Counted from the first letter of the stretch, positions 21,848 through 33,765 are shown. The stretch: DNA of 64,000 nt from Plasmodiophora brassicae (GCA_036867785.1 CP145417.1:868001-932000); one strand, 5' to 3'. Translations and numbers: made by a program. The notes: generated from the sequence alone by a model not told the origin.

Positions 21848-22721
21848 ATGCCGATCGCCGGGCGCGTCGTGTTCGTCGGCGCCGGCCAGATGGCCACGGC
21901 CATGATCGGCGGGTTCGTCGGCGCCGGCCTGCTGGCCCCGGGCCAGATCACGGCGGTCGACCCGCGGTTCCGGGCGGGCGCGGCGGCGTCGGACGACGTC
22001 TGCCCGGGCGTCGCGACGTCGTCGTCGCTGGGCGACAGCGTGCCGGGCGCCGCGATCGTGTTCCTGTGCGTCAAGCCGGACGTCGTGGCCGGGGTCCTCG
22101 GCGACATCGCCGCCCTGCCGACGCCGTGCGACGCGCTGGTCATCTCGATCGCCGCCGGCGTGACGCTGGACGCGATGCAGGCCATCGCGCCCGCCTGCCG
22201 CCTCGTCCGGGTCATGCCCAACACGCCCTGCCTGGTGCGATCCGCCGCGTCCGCGTTCGCGTGCGGGCGCCTGGCCACCCGCCACGACGCCGACCTCGCC
22301 CGCACGCTCATGGTTTGGGGTCGCCCCGCCCGCCCGAAATCGTCTGATTTCGTCGTCGCAGGCGTCGGTCGGGACCGTCGTCGAAGTTCCCGAATCGAAG
22401 CTGGACGCGGTGACGGGCCTCAGCGGGTCGGGGCCGGCGTTCGTGTTCATGATGATTGAGGCGCTGGCCGACGGGGGCGTCGCGTCCGGCCTGACGCGCC
22501 AGGACGCGCAGGCGCTGGCGGCACAGACCGTGCTGGGCGCCGCCCGCATGGTCCTGGAGACGTCGAGGCATCCGGGCGAACTGAAGGACGCCGTGGCGAG
22601 CCCGGCCGGCACGACCATCGCCGGGATCGTGGCCCTCGAGAGCGGCGGGTTCCGCTCCAGCGTCATCGGCGCCGTCGTGGCGGCGTCAACGCGCGCGAAA
22701 CAGCTCGCCTCGCAGAAGTAA
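21848..22721 (+). CDS. PYCR: pyrroline-5-carboxylate reductase
   Basis: NAD(P)H-dependent last step of proline synthesis. The Rossmann glycine motif [15 protein letters not shown] is near the start, followed by [22 protein letters not shown] and the dimerisation-domain signature [21 protein letters not shown]...[10 protein letters not shown]. One 53 bp intron (about 22311-22363) precedes [11 protein letters not shown]. Length of about 273 residues is typical. Base composition is even more GC-rich than its neighbours. Confidence 0.95.
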
Positions 22722-22737
22722 ATCGGGGCACGCGCGT

Positions 22738-25123
22738 TTATGGCGACGACGTGGTGGTCCGCTGGATCTGGATCGGCAGGAGCGCGCACATGTCCCTGCA
22801 GATGGCCAGCTCGTCACGAAACGCGGACACGTCGCGCGCCTTGCCGTCGCAGAACCGGACGATGCTGGCGTACTCGTCCAGGCTGCGTTGCATCCCGGCC
22901 ACGCGTGCGTCGTTGCTGTCCGCGATCGCTTTCGACGTGCTGGCGAGCAGCAGCAGCAGCAGCAGCACACACGGCGGTTAGGGCGCGGTGTATACGGGAT
23001 GACGCGCGCATGGTGCCTACAGGCGGGCGATGTGGAACTTGGCCATCAGGTAGTGCCTGTAGTGTGCCGGGTCGACAGAGGCCTGCTCGCCGTCGCCTTC
23101 CAGCGACTGGACGAATGCGGTGAAGCCGGCGATGGCTTTCGCGATTCTGCAGGTCGGGCCGGGGGCAGTCAGTACCGAGCGGGCCGTGTTTGCGCACGGG
23201 ACGAACAGGTGATTGATCTTCTTCACGCGAGCGGCCTTCGCGGTTGGGGGCAACGCCTCCGCTTGGGTCATCTGAGGACAGTCGAGTGGTCAGGCGCCCA
23301 TCGACAACCCCCGGGGAGGAGGCGAACCTTGATGTCTGCCATGTCGGAACACGCTTCCGCGATTTCGAACGACATTTGGCGCACGAAGTCGGTGTAGACC
23401 TTCGGGTTCAACTTCAGCAGGACGGGCTCCAGCGTGTCGATTCTTCGCTTGTACAGCTTGCTGCACGAGTGCGTCGTTTAGTGGATGGGGCGCGCTCTCC
23501 AACGTCAGCGGCAAACGCGTCACCAAGTCAGAGACGGGTCCCCGGCGAACGCGGCCAGATCCTTCAGTAGGCCGCTGAGTTTCTGCAGCGCGGCAATGGT
23601 GCTCAGCGCTCTCGATAGGTTCGCCCGAACACGGTCACCAACCGACCTGCAGAATGACAACATGATCGCTGACGTAGCCGTCGAGCTTGTAAATGCTCAG
23701 CGCATGCTGCAGGCTGGACATGGCTTTGCGAACGACGGCCTGAGCCTTCTTTGGAATGAATGCGCGCCCTCTGCGAACGTCGCACACAACGTACGTCTTT
23801 CACGTGCTCGATGACATTGAACGGGGGTGGCAGGGGGACGTCCATCTGGTCGAACGTGTCCACCCGCTGATCGAAGGACGACGGTTCTCCCTGCGCTGGA
23901 GGGCGCCGGCGACCACTGGAGAGCTCGAGCGACCTGCGCACGAATCAGCGAGATCGCATGCGGCCGTATAAACGTGAGGCCCATACGCGTGCAGGTATCG
24001 GGCCAGCAGTTCCCCGATTGCACAGCTGATGTCGGCCTCGACATGCAAATGCTGTTCCGACCTGGAACGCCCGGCCCATCAGTTGAGGAGCGCCAGCAGG
24101 CTGTCGACTCGGGCACCACCTGCCGTCGGGCTTGACAGCGATGGCACAATCGATACAGTATTGGGCTTGGCGAAGCCGGTTGCTGCTGATGTAGAACGCC
24201 GATAGCTTGACGCTGTTACTGGCCCATTCCTGGCGCATGACGGCCCCGGTCAGGACCTGTTCGCCTGCTGTCATGGACGCTAGGCACCGACCAGGGCGTT
24301 GATCTGCCGCTGGTCCAGCTGGCGGTTCAGCGTCTGGCGACAGTAGAACGCGGCGTTCTCCGTATCGCCCAGCTGACTGTACACCTGAGCCAGGTAGAAG
24401 AGTGTCTGCGTGTTCAGGGCAAGGGCGCCGTGCGGAACGTCGCCCGACGAGAACGCGGCGTCGTAGACGGCCTTCGCGTCCTCCAGGTGGGTCCTGGCGC
24501 GTGAGGAATCCCCTCGCTGCGACCACTGGATACCGAGAAGGTTGAGACTGGGGCAACCATCAGACAGGGCGGCGCCGGCTGGAGAAGGACGGATTCGTTA
24601 CCCGTGGATCAGCTCGGCATGAAAGACTGTTGGATGCTTCCTTATGGATTCCAACGACGAGACGATCAACAGTTCGCCGGACGAGGATTCCTCCTGCGTG
24701 TCCGCTCAGTCTTCAGCGGACGACCAGGCGCATCCGGCGTGGCAGGTACAGGCCCGACCGTTTCAATCAGGTTGCATCCAAGAAGGCAGTCGAGAAGCGC
24801 GACTGCTAGGGGCGACTCCCCGGATTCCACAAGGTCATTCCTGACCGTTTGCTGGGGGGCGACCCTACAGTTCAGCTACCCGCGTTTGCACCTGTCGAGC
24901 AACAGTACCGACAAGAAGTTTCCTGGCCTCGTATTTCGATTGGAACGGGGCATCGTCCCTGTCGTTTGTGGCGGCAGAAAGGCGCTGGGCTTCCTGCCGC
25001 AGCCATACCCGTTTACAGCGCGTCATCCCGATGTGTTGCAGCGGCCGAATGACGCACCTGGACGCGGCTATCGTCGTCGACCAGGGCGCGCTGCCTCAGG
25101 GCATCCTCGTCGCCGCCTGCCAT
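22738..25123 (-). CDS. KIFBP: KIF-binding protein (KIFBP)
   Basis: TPR-like protein that in animals binds kinesin motor domains. Alignment from memory to the human protein holds along the gene: exon 1 MAGGDEDALRQRALVD, then FQSKYEARKLL, ALLDCLLGCNLIETEE, LNLLGIQWSQRGDSSRA, TLFYLAQVYSQLGDTE with AAFYCRQTLNRQL, LSAFYISSNRLRQAQYC, HYLMAKFHIARL, and last exon DEYASIVRFCDGKARDV. There are many introns of 50-85 bp. The last intron contains a CTG run (22950-22975) and makes the final exon look like a separate secreted protein. Middle exons (23.3-23.9 kb) are approximate. Confidence 0.82.
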
Positions 25124-25585
25124 CCTCTGTGCCGATCGCTGAAGAATGACGGGCGCCCACCAAGGGGCCCCTGGTGGTTGCGGCTGACGAGTTACACGGG
25201 GCGGCCACAGGCCCCCCGGCCCGAGTCCAAGAGCAGGTGCGCCTCGAGCAGACGAGGCGACACACTGCTGGCCAAGCCATTATACCAGGATACGTCTCGC
25301 AAAGGTCAAGGCGGAACGAAACCAAACGCCCCCACCGACCTGACCATGCGACGGCCGGCACGATCGCGTTACGGGAAGCAGGAACGTTGCTGCACAGCAG
25401 CATGGGTCGGCCACCTGGAACCTATTCAGCGGGTGGTACGCCACCCGAGCTTGACGGCGACACTGGGTCCACCAGTGACGTAGGGTCGTTCTCCTGTGTA
25501 CAGGCAGAGATCGTCAGGTCGTCACAGCCCGCCCAAGTCGAACGGGACGACATTATTGTCTCGGCCGTGTGGCGGACACCGGAAC
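25124..25585. other. divergent promoter region KIFBP / NDUFS6
   Basis: About 460 bases between two start codons facing away from each other. Open frames cross it on both strands, but none has a recognisable domain. It presumably carries both promoters and 5' UTRs. Confidence 0.4.
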
Positions 25586-26003
25586 ATGTTGGGGCTCGCG
25601 CTGAGGCGGGCGGGCGGGCCGCGACGCCTGGGGCAGGCGCTCCGGTTCCTGGCGGCGGACGAGGCGAACGGCGGCCCGATGGCGTCGCCGATGCCGGCCG
25701 CCAAGCTGATCGCGGAGGTGCCGCCCATCCAGGTGCACAGCTCGTTCACGGCGGTCTGCGATGGCGGCGGTCAGGCCGCGTGTTGTTCGCGTGCCGCCCG
25801 GGGGTCCCATCGCTCATGAACGGTGTGCTGTGTGGCAGGCGGCCCACTCGGCCATCCAGTTGAGTATATCCAGGTAGGTACGTCGTCGACGACGGCGCCG
25901 ACCCGCCACCTCTGACGGGACACAGTTGGACACGCGCCAGCCCGACAAGATCGAGACCTGCAAGTACTGCGGGCTGAGATTTCAGCACGCCGGCCACCAC
26001 TGA
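25586..26003 (+). CDS. NDUFS6: complex I zinc subunit NDUFS6
   Basis: 13 kDa accessory subunit of mitochondrial NADH dehydrogenase. The N-terminal presequence is MLGLALRRAGGPRRLGQALR. After it come IQVHSSFTAVCDGGGQA, GGPLGHPVEYIQLD and ETCKYCGLRF, which hold the Cys-His-Cys-Cys zinc ligands. Three exons with introns of 59 and 52 bp. Ends RFQHAGHH. Length of about 101 residues is normal. Confidence 0.92.
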
Positions 26004-26125
26004 CACCAGCACCAGCACCGACAGCAATATACGCCCAGAATTGGATTGTCGCGGCATCGAACCCCTCAACGGCGCGGCCCGGGATACCGACAGTGTGTGG
26101 AATATGCTATTCAGTGTTAGAAGCA

Positions 26126-29100
26126 TCAGTGGATGCGGCTGAGTCGTTCGATCTGCCGGTGCAGGTCGTCTCTCGCCACGCCAACGTCGCCAGCAACCTG
26201 TTTCGAAAGGGCGTCGTCAGACACGTCCGGGAGGCCCCTGTCATGCGCACAGCCACCTTCTGCTGCAGTGCAGGGTCGAGGTCGAGGAACATCTCAATCA
26301 GGTCGCCGTCGACGTAGTTGTGCGACGGGATCACGTCCGAGTAGCCCTCGACGTTCTGGAACGCGCGGCCGAACTCGTGCTTGAACCCTCCAAGCCCACC
26401 GATGAGACCGCGCAGGGACGCCTCGACCCGATTCAGCAACGCATACTGCGACTCGCTTAGGGAAGCGGTCACGCCGATCATGCCCGAAATTGTCCCGAAC
26501 AGGAACTGCGGGCACACGTCCAGGTCCTGGTCAACGATCAGCGACCCTCTCCGGATGGAGTTGACGAACTGGCCCAGGTGGAAACGTCCCACAACGTCCA
26601 GCTGCGCGCGCTGATCGTCCTCGATGGCCTGCACGTTCCGGGCCAGGGTCATGAGGTTGTGCGAGTTGTTGGCGACAATGTACGTCGAGTCGTCCAGCAC
26701 CTGGAGGCAGACGACCCAGTTCTGCGACGCATCGCGTGCGAGCTCGCGCAGCGCAGGCACCGACGAATCGTACGCCATCAACGTCACCGATTTCATCAGG
26801 TCGCCGACAATGAACAGGTCGCCGCACGCCTTCAGATGCGTGGAGAACACCTGCCCGATGTGGCTGCATTCGATGGCGAACGCGCGTATGCCGGCGTCGC
26901 CATCGTCGTCGTCAGCGAGTTCAGCCGCGCGTCTGAACAGGCAGATCTTGTTGTTGATCGTTCCGAGAACGCCGCCACTGAAAGGTTCGACGGCGTAGAC
27001 GCCGCCGTTGACCCGTTTCTGTGTGTCCAGCTGCAATCGTCGACGTTCACTGTCAATTCGGTACGCCATCAACCGCCCTGCGCTCGACTCGTCCTCGTCA
27101 GGCATCTCGAATGCGGTCCCCACTAGGTAGGTTGGCCGAGATTCAGTACCACCCAACTACATGACGCAGCGTTAGGGACCTTACCAATAAAGACGTCGAG
27201 GCCGTCCAGCGTCATCTGCGCCACCGCTGAACCACACTCGAAAGGCAACAGCGGGACGCTTTGAAGCTCCTCGAATGTTTGATCATCGTACAGTTTGATG
27301 TAGCACTGCTCCGGCGGTTCCTCATCACGTTCGATGTTCGCTTCGTCCATAACAGCAAGCGTTAGGACGAGAAGCGTGTGAGACGGCGGGTGGTGCGCGA
27401 TCCGCCGCGGTTGCTGCCGAAGCGGGACCTTGCGAATGTGCCAGCGCTGGACGGCATCGAGCGCGCCAATCGTTACGTCAGAAGGCGACCCGAGGACCAC
27501 GCATGCTTCAGGGAACCCAGGCTCGCCTTCTAGCGGCGCCATGCACGTTACATCTTTCAGATTCACGCTGATGACAGCCAGGTCCCCACCAGCGCCGCTC
27601 GATGGCGCCGAGATCAGGGTGGGCCGGTCGCACGAAACAAACACCTGTTTGGTGCCATGAGATGTGAAAGGCGTGAGCGATACGGGGTGTGTCCCGATAA
27701 TGACGCGCGTTGGGGCGGATAGGCGCGACCCCTTGTCAACTGAGAAGGTAACGACAGACCCATCCCCAAGCCCGCACAGCACGAATATCGGCGCCCGGGC
27801 AGGCCCGAACCGAACAATGGAGATGCTACGGGCGAGATATGGAAGCGAAGCCTGGTCCACAGTTTCCAGATCAGGAAGCGAGAGCAGTGAGACACAACTG
27901 CTAGACCAACTGGCAGTGGCAACAAGTTGAAACTCGTCATCCACGTCGAGGCAAGAGATTTCACGCGACTCGGGCCTGGAGGCATGCTCAACGATGGATC
28001 CATCTTTCCCGACAGAGAGACGCGCCAGGGTGTTGTCGTTCAGCGCAAGAATGATGGTATCCAGCGACGCCTTTGCGTGACAGATGGTGATGTCCGCATC
28101 CATGCCATCACGCATTCGGCCATCATCCCCGCAGGGCTGCCATGTGGACCCACCCACGACACGAACGGATGACGTCGTGCACTGAACAATGCGGTCATCG
28201 CGCATGTTGCCACAATACAGTGTGGGCTCTGTCAGGAAAGGCGACGCCTCACGGTTCTCGATCTCAGCAAACTCAAGGGAAGTCGGCGAGACAAGAGACG
28301 CACGGACAACTCGCGTTTCGGATACGAACGATTGGACAAGGTATGTTGCGTCGGCCGAACGGACAGAAAACAATGCAACGAGGCCACGTACAGGGAGCGA
28401 GGAGTACGCCTCGACCCCAATGCCGTTGCAAATGGTCCGAAGCGACCCGTCAGCGAACGTGCCGGAGCACGTTATAAGCCTGCTCTGTCCGCAGCGGTCT
28501 TGAGGTTTGATGATCGCCATGTCTGTAATCGGACCAATCTGCGGTATGTCCTCAATGACGTCAACGAATTCACCAGACGCGTCGGGCTCGGCCGTAAGGC
28601 GAATCAGCTGTGCGTCACCGAACACCGACCCGACGAACACGAACCCGTTATCCAAGTACGACAGGGACGACTGCGTGAAGAATGTCACAGCCTGATACGG
28701 AGGGCGAATCCCAAACCACACACTTACCGGCTGTGAAACGTGCCCAATCATGTCCAGGTCAATGGTGCCTTCGGTGTCGATGCTAAGAACGAAGAGTCGG
28801 CCGTCGCAGTCACCAACGAGGTAACGCGAGCCGTCCTCGTCAATGCGACCAACGGCCTTGACGGCCGCGCCGCTCGTCGTCGTCGAATAGGAACGCTTCC
28901 CGTCGATGTGACACGTGATCGACGTGTCTGAGAAGATCAGTGCACCGCCCCGCGGTAACGGCAGCGCTTCAATCTTCGATGCGGTGGCCTGCACTGGGAA
29001 GTCCCACGTACTGCGCTTGAGGTCCCTCATCTCCAAGTCGACCGTGTACGAACGAAGGTGCCGGGCATGGCGCGTATCTTCGAAGAGGACGAGAAGCGTG

Positions 29101-29630
29101 ATCGGGTCCTTCGGGTCGACATGCAGGAAGCACATCGCGACGAGCTGGAGCTCGTCCAGACGCATGTTGAACGCGGTCCCGAATCGCGTTCCGCCTTCCG
29201 AAAGGGGGACCACCTTAAGCAAGCCATCGTAGGCATGCATAGCAAGGACCCTGCACGTCGGGTCGACCTCGGCATGGAGGCCATTGTCAGTCAATCGCCC
29301 GATCTTGTCCGCACAGCTGCCCGACGCTTTCGTGACGATCTGTCGGGTCGCCTCGTCATACGCGATGACCGCGAACTGCAGCCGCTCCGTCACGATGACG
29401 ACCCAGTCGCGATCCGACCGTCTCGGACGATACGGGCGCAGGACGGCCAGCCGCCCGAACACGGGCAGGTCGGCCTCCAGCCGCAGCGACGACTTCGTCA
29501 GCGCGTACACCTGGAACCGCGTGCACCGCCCCAGCACGAGGTTCCGCTCGCCGGTGAAATCGCAGACGGCGGCATGCGTCACCGCCGTCGGCGCCAGCGC
29601 CGTCACCACGTACTGATACGGCGTCGCCAT
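26126..29630 (-). CDS. DDB1: DNA damage-binding protein 1
   Basis: Large three-propeller adaptor of CUL4 ubiquitin ligases. The start MATPYQYVVTALAPTAVTHA matches the family. The first exon then encodes about 820 residues through SRYLVGDCDGRLFVL, VTCSGTFADGSLRTICNGIG, VIIGTHPVSLTPF, GALDAVQRWHIRKVPL. The second exon resumes at DVFIVGTAFEMPDED and runs through GDLFIVGDLMKSVTLMAYD, RFHLGQFVN and FGTISGMIGV; after a 53 bp intron the third exon ends QIERLSRIH. Only two short introns, few for this window. Length of about 1,130 residues is normal. Confidence 0.95.
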
Positions 29631-29851
29631 TCCACCAACGCACGCGACGCCCAGCTACGGACCACTGAGCAAAAACCAACTGCACTGCTCGGCATTTCTA
29701 CACGCGGCCGGCGACTCGAATGAAGCGCAGGTCGTCACTTCGACGCCTTTTCCGACCGTTTTCTGGTTGGCCGTCGTTCCAGGGGAATGTTCCCGAACGG
29801 GGGGGTGCACACACGATGACGCGAATGGGCATTTTGTTCCCGGCGCTGTGT

Positions 29852-30542
29852 TCAGGCGACGGGTTCGGTGAGCTGCGGGAAGACGCGGAGGGCGGCGGGG
29901 AGTTCGTGCTCCTGCAGGATGCGGTCGTGGAAGTAGACGCGCCGGAGGCGGCAGTTGGCGAAGACGCGGACGCGGATGGCGTGTCGCAGGCGGGTGCCGA
30001 ATAGACGATGGGCGAGCGTGTCCAGGTCGAGCGTCACGCAGTTCCATCCCGAGGCGAGCCGCATGGGCAGGGTCGCGATATCGTTCTTGCACCTGCCCAG
30101 GCAGTCAGTACGGCCCCGGTTCCCGTCCAGCGCAACGGGTGCACCTGGCTAGCGACTGGGCCGACGATGAACGAATCGTTCGTTTGACACCCTGGGAGTC
30201 CTCGATTTCGACCTCGAACGCGACGAACTTGTCCATACTCTTCAGATGCAGAGTCATGAACTTGAACGGTGTCCCAATTATCTTCGATTCGTCGGGGAAC
30301 GACATTGCCACCTTGTAGTACGTATCGCATTTCAGCTCAACCACCTCGCTCCTCAGCTGTAGGTCGTCGGTGATCATGATCTCGGCAAGAGCGCTATCCA
30401 CAACTGTCGGGCCATTGCGTCCCATCAGCAACAGCGTCGTTCCGGCGCTAACGTGCATGCGTGGACCTTCTGATTCCCATCCTGTGAAGTCGAAGCCATC
30501 CTGGAGCCCGAACGGCAGGACAGAGAAGACGTGATCTGCCAT
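29852..30542 (-). CDS. CFAP20-domain protein
   Basis: Relative of CFAP20/BUG22, a ciliary and centriolar inner-junction protein. The C-terminal half is clear: FMTLHLKSMDKFVAFEVEIE, DSQGVKRTIRSSS, then after a 52 bp intron KNDIATLPMRLASGWN, FANCRLRRVYFHDR, EHELPAALRVFPQ. The N-terminal half (MADHVFSVLPFGLQDGFDF) differs from canonical CFAP20, so this may be a diverged paralogue or a CFAP20DC-like protein, not the orthologue. About 212 residues. Confidence 0.75.
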
Positions 30543-30607
30543 GGTATGGAAGGCGTCGTTAACGCTTCTGCAGGTACGGTCAATGATCGGCCGGTAAACT
30601 ACATGGT

Positions 30608-31786
30608 TTATGAATGTTTCCAGTAGGCATCGCAAGCTCCAGGAAGCAGGAACCGGAACCGAGTCGGGTTCCTGGCAACATGGTCGGGTACGTGGTTGTT
30701 CCCCGTTTTCGGGACGACCCGCATTTGGCACGCCATGCTGTGGAACGTGAATGCTTCGGGTAGGAACCCGAACATGTCCTCGCCCATGCATATCTTCCTG
30801 CGGATCTCGTCCTCGTCCAGCAGGTGCTGCGAGTGGATACGATCCGAATGCGAGTACCCCAGCATCTTCTGCCGTACCATGTCGACGGTCGGGAAGCACG
30901 ACGAACAGTGCCACCCGGCGTCGCCCAACATCGCATCCGTCAGGTACCTGAACCGGGCCACGAGATCCTTATCGGGGAACCTCCCGATCACACTGACGGT
31001 GGATCGACGCGTCAATTCAGGGTAGACCGGAAAACCGAAACTATGAACGCATGACCATCAACTTCTAGACGAATGCTTGCATGCGCCTGTGTACCTGTAT
31101 CGGTAGTTGTCCATCTGGAGGTGAATTCGTGACCCAAAGTCACAATCGCGAAGCAGCTTGATGGAGTCGAGCCTTGGCAGTTCGTCGAGGTCGCTGAAGA
31201 TGAACAGGTCGCCGTCAACGGCACCCGCCTTTCGGGTCTCCCTGATCGCGTGCGAACGCATGGCGTCTTCGACAGGGAACCCGGGCTCTAGATCGTCGTT
31301 GCAGATGTCAACAAGGGCATAATGGATCTTGGCGCGAAACGGCCTGAACTCATCCGAGTCAAGGTGGTCGGCCAGCAGGGTCGCTTTCGGCTGACGGTTG
31401 AATGTGCACTTCGCCTCGATGACGACGAACCGATCAACGACGACGTCGAGTTCGTTCAGGCGGATTTCGAGCATGGGCGTCTCCATGTTGAACACAACGA
31501 CGTCGAACACGCGAGGCGCCGGCCCAGACCGAGCTGCCCAGCCGTGCAAAGGACAGTATAGCTCTGGGTCCCCAGGTTTCGTACCAAAGTTCGTCACCGT
31601 CTTCCAACGCGTCGACTCAGTGTCGGAATCCCACAACGGCCGGGTCAAGTGCGTCACATAGTGAAAGATCAAGAATGCGTTCAGAGCAGCGACAACGGCC
31701 AGGATTATAACCGTGGGGATCATGATAGCTCGAAAGTTCGCCTTGAACCATCGATGATTGAGCGAGCAGTTGTAAATCGAAATCAT
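30608..31786 (-). CDS. GT17 family glycosyltransferase, copy 1
   Basis: About 374 residues, type II membrane topology: short cytosolic N-terminus, one helix (IMIPTVIILAVVAALNAFL), then the GT17 domain (beta-1,4-mannosyl-glycoprotein N-acetylglucosaminyltransferase family). Signatures: CPLHGW, RVFDVVVFNMETPMLEIRL, VIEAKCTFNRQPK, GDLFIFSDLDELPR (Asp motif), DAGWHCS-CFPTVD, GEDMFGFLPE, LLPGACDAYW. One 54 bp intron sits between NYRY and SFGFPVYPE. The C-terminal half resembles plant and fungal GT17 more than animal MGAT3. A tandem near-identical copy follows upstream. Confidence 0.85.
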
Positions 31787-32370
31787 GAAATGGTATTCCG
31801 GGGGGTAGCCCCGTGCGACGCGACAACGACCACAACAGTCAACGACGTTATGTGCCGATCGTTTCGGGCGACTACCTAGTTCACGTGCCCTCGTGCCCAC
31901 GTGTGTCGCGTGCCACCTCCTAACTATCTGTACTGCCGGGACGACCCCAACCGAAGACGTTTGACCGGAATGATGCGCAATAGAAGAAAGTGATATCGAG
32001 GCGCAAGGCGCTGGTACTGAGCAGTCACCTGGACAACGTTGCCGGCCACAGGCAATAATCGTACGATGGAGCTGGCTGTCTGACGCCGCCACCTAATGGA
32101 GACGATCGGGTCCAAATTGCATTCTCGCTGACAATCCCTTTTCCTCCATTGTTCATCATCCACCTTCACCCCGGCGTACACTCAAGCGCCCAGTCGTCGC
32201 GAGTGCACCGACAATGACCATCTGCATTCGCCTCGATATGGGGGGGGGGGGGGGGGGGGGGCAACGCAAATCGCTGATCGCATATGCCATCGACTGCAAC
32301 AACGAACGCGCTGCGTCTGGGTGGCATATCCGCATGTCGCCAGACTGACAGCGCCCCTATGGTTGACGGT
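31787..32370. other. spacer between GT17 copies with a 22-G run
   Basis: About 580 bases separate the two GT17 genes. They hold an uninterrupted run of 22 G at 32240-32261 and no supported frame. The spacer does not look duplicated, so the tandem copies share their coding region but not their upstream DNA. Confidence 0.5.
32240..32261 (+). repeat. G22 homopolymer
   Basis: Twenty-two consecutive G in the spacer between the two GT17 genes. Such a run can form a G-quadruplex on the plus strand and is also prone to sequencing and assembly length error. Confidence 0.95.
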
Positions 32371-33552
32371 TTATGAATGTTTCCAGTAGGCATCGCAAGC
32401 TCCAGGAAGCAGGAACCGGAACCGCGTCGGGTTCCTGGCAACATGGTCGGGGACGTGGCTGTCCCCCGTTTTCGGGACGATCCGCATTTGGCACGCCAGG
32501 CTGTGGAACGTGTACCCTTCGGGTAGGAACTCGAACATGTCCTCGCCCGTGCACATCTTCCTGCGGATCTCGTCCTCGTCCAGCAGGTGCTGCGAGTGGA
32601 TACGATCCGAATGCGAGTACCCCAGCATCTTCTGCCGTACCATGTCGACGGTCGGGAAGCACCACGAACAGTGCCACCCGGCGTCGCCCAACTGCGCATC
32701 CGTCAGGTACCCGAACCGGGCCACGAGATCCTTATCGGGGAACCTCCCGATCACACTGACGGTGGATCGATGCGTCGATTCAGGGTAGGCCGGCAAACCG
32801 AAACTATGAACGCATGATCATCAACTTCTAGACGAATGCTTGCATGCGCCTGTGTACCTGTATCGGTAGTTGTCCAGCTGAAGGTGAATTCGTGGCCCAA
32901 AGTCACAGCTACGAAGCAGCTTGATGGAGTCGAGCCTTGGCAGTTCGTCGAGGTCACTGAAGATGAAAAGGTCACCGTCAACGGCACCGGCTTGTCGTGT
33001 CTCCCTGATCGCGTGCGAACGTATGGCGCCTTCGACAGGGAACCCGGGCTCTAGATCGTCGTTGCAAATGTCAACAAGGACGTAGTGGATCTTGGCGCGG
33101 AACGCCCTGAACTCGTCCGAGTCGAGATGGTCGGCCAGCAGGCTCGATTTCGGCTGGCGGTTGAACGTGCATTTGGCCTCGATGACGACGAACTTGTCGA
33201 CGACGGCGTCGAGTTCGTTCAGACGGATTTCGAGCATGTGCGTCTCCATGTTGAACACAAAGACGTCGAACACGCGAGGCGCCGGCCCAGACCGAGCTGC
33301 CCAGCCGTGCAAAGGACAGTATAGCTCTGGGTCCCCAGGTTTCGTACCAAAGTTCGTCACCGTCTTCCAACGCGTCTCCTCACTGTTCGAATCCCACAAC
33401 GGCCGCGTCAAGTACGTCACCCGGTGCACGATCATGAATGCGTTGAGCGTCACGACCGTGACGAGGACGGCGACGACGGTGACGATGACGACGACGCGAT
33501 AGTTGCTTCGCAGCCAGCGCCCAGAACGGGAACAGTGTGGATTCGGAAGCAT
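32371..33552 (-). CDS. GT17 family glycosyltransferase, copy 2
   Basis: About 375 residues, same structure as copy 1: N-terminal helix (RVVVIVTVVAVLVTVVTLNA), CPLHGW, FVFNMETHMLEIRL, GDLFIFSDLDELPR, the 54 bp intron at the same place, DAGWHCSWCFPTVD and LLPGACDAYW. The catalytic part is almost identical to copy 1, while the first 25 residues differ completely (MLPNPHCSRSGRW versus MISIYNCSLNHRW). This suggests a fairly recent tandem duplication with a replaced 5' end. Both copies look intact. Confidence 0.85.
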
Positions 33553-33765
33553 GTTTCGATGTTTCCTGCGAACATGTGACCGCGTTGGTCGGGATCCGAC
33601 AGCGGACGTGAGTCACGGGGTATCCGTGAAATCCTCACCGGCGTCGCACACGGCGCCCCGATCTCAACCGGACACGCAGATACAAAGCGGCGCGCGCGCC
33701 GATTCCTCGGCGCAGAACAGCGGAACGCGCAGTTGTATTCAGGATGCGCCAGCGTGGTCATCAAC

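Noticed and set aside
21458-22789. 443-codon minus-strand frame
   Set aside because: Antisense of MTRFR and pyrroline-5-carboxylate reductase, both confirmed by family motifs.
22738-22968. Small secreted cysteine protein (Leu-rich apparent signal, 76 codons)
   Set aside because: It has no ATG (the frame opens at GTG in a CTG run). The peptide DEYASIVRFCDGKARDV joins in frame, via a proper intron, to HYLMAKFHIARL and matches the C-terminus of KIFBP, so it is the last exon of that gene.
24644-24844. Plus-strand acidic protein starting MDSNDETINSSPDEDSS
   Set aside because: It looks protein-like, but the minus strand here holds KIFBP exons (LLDCLLGCNLIET, SSGELLIVSSLES) with good splice signals and family similarity.
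24849-25149. TATA-binding-protein-like phrase KFPGLVFRLERG on the plus strand
   Set aside because: Only about nine residues agree; what follows does not fit TBP, and the opposite strand carries KIFBP exon DDAPFQSKYEARKLL.
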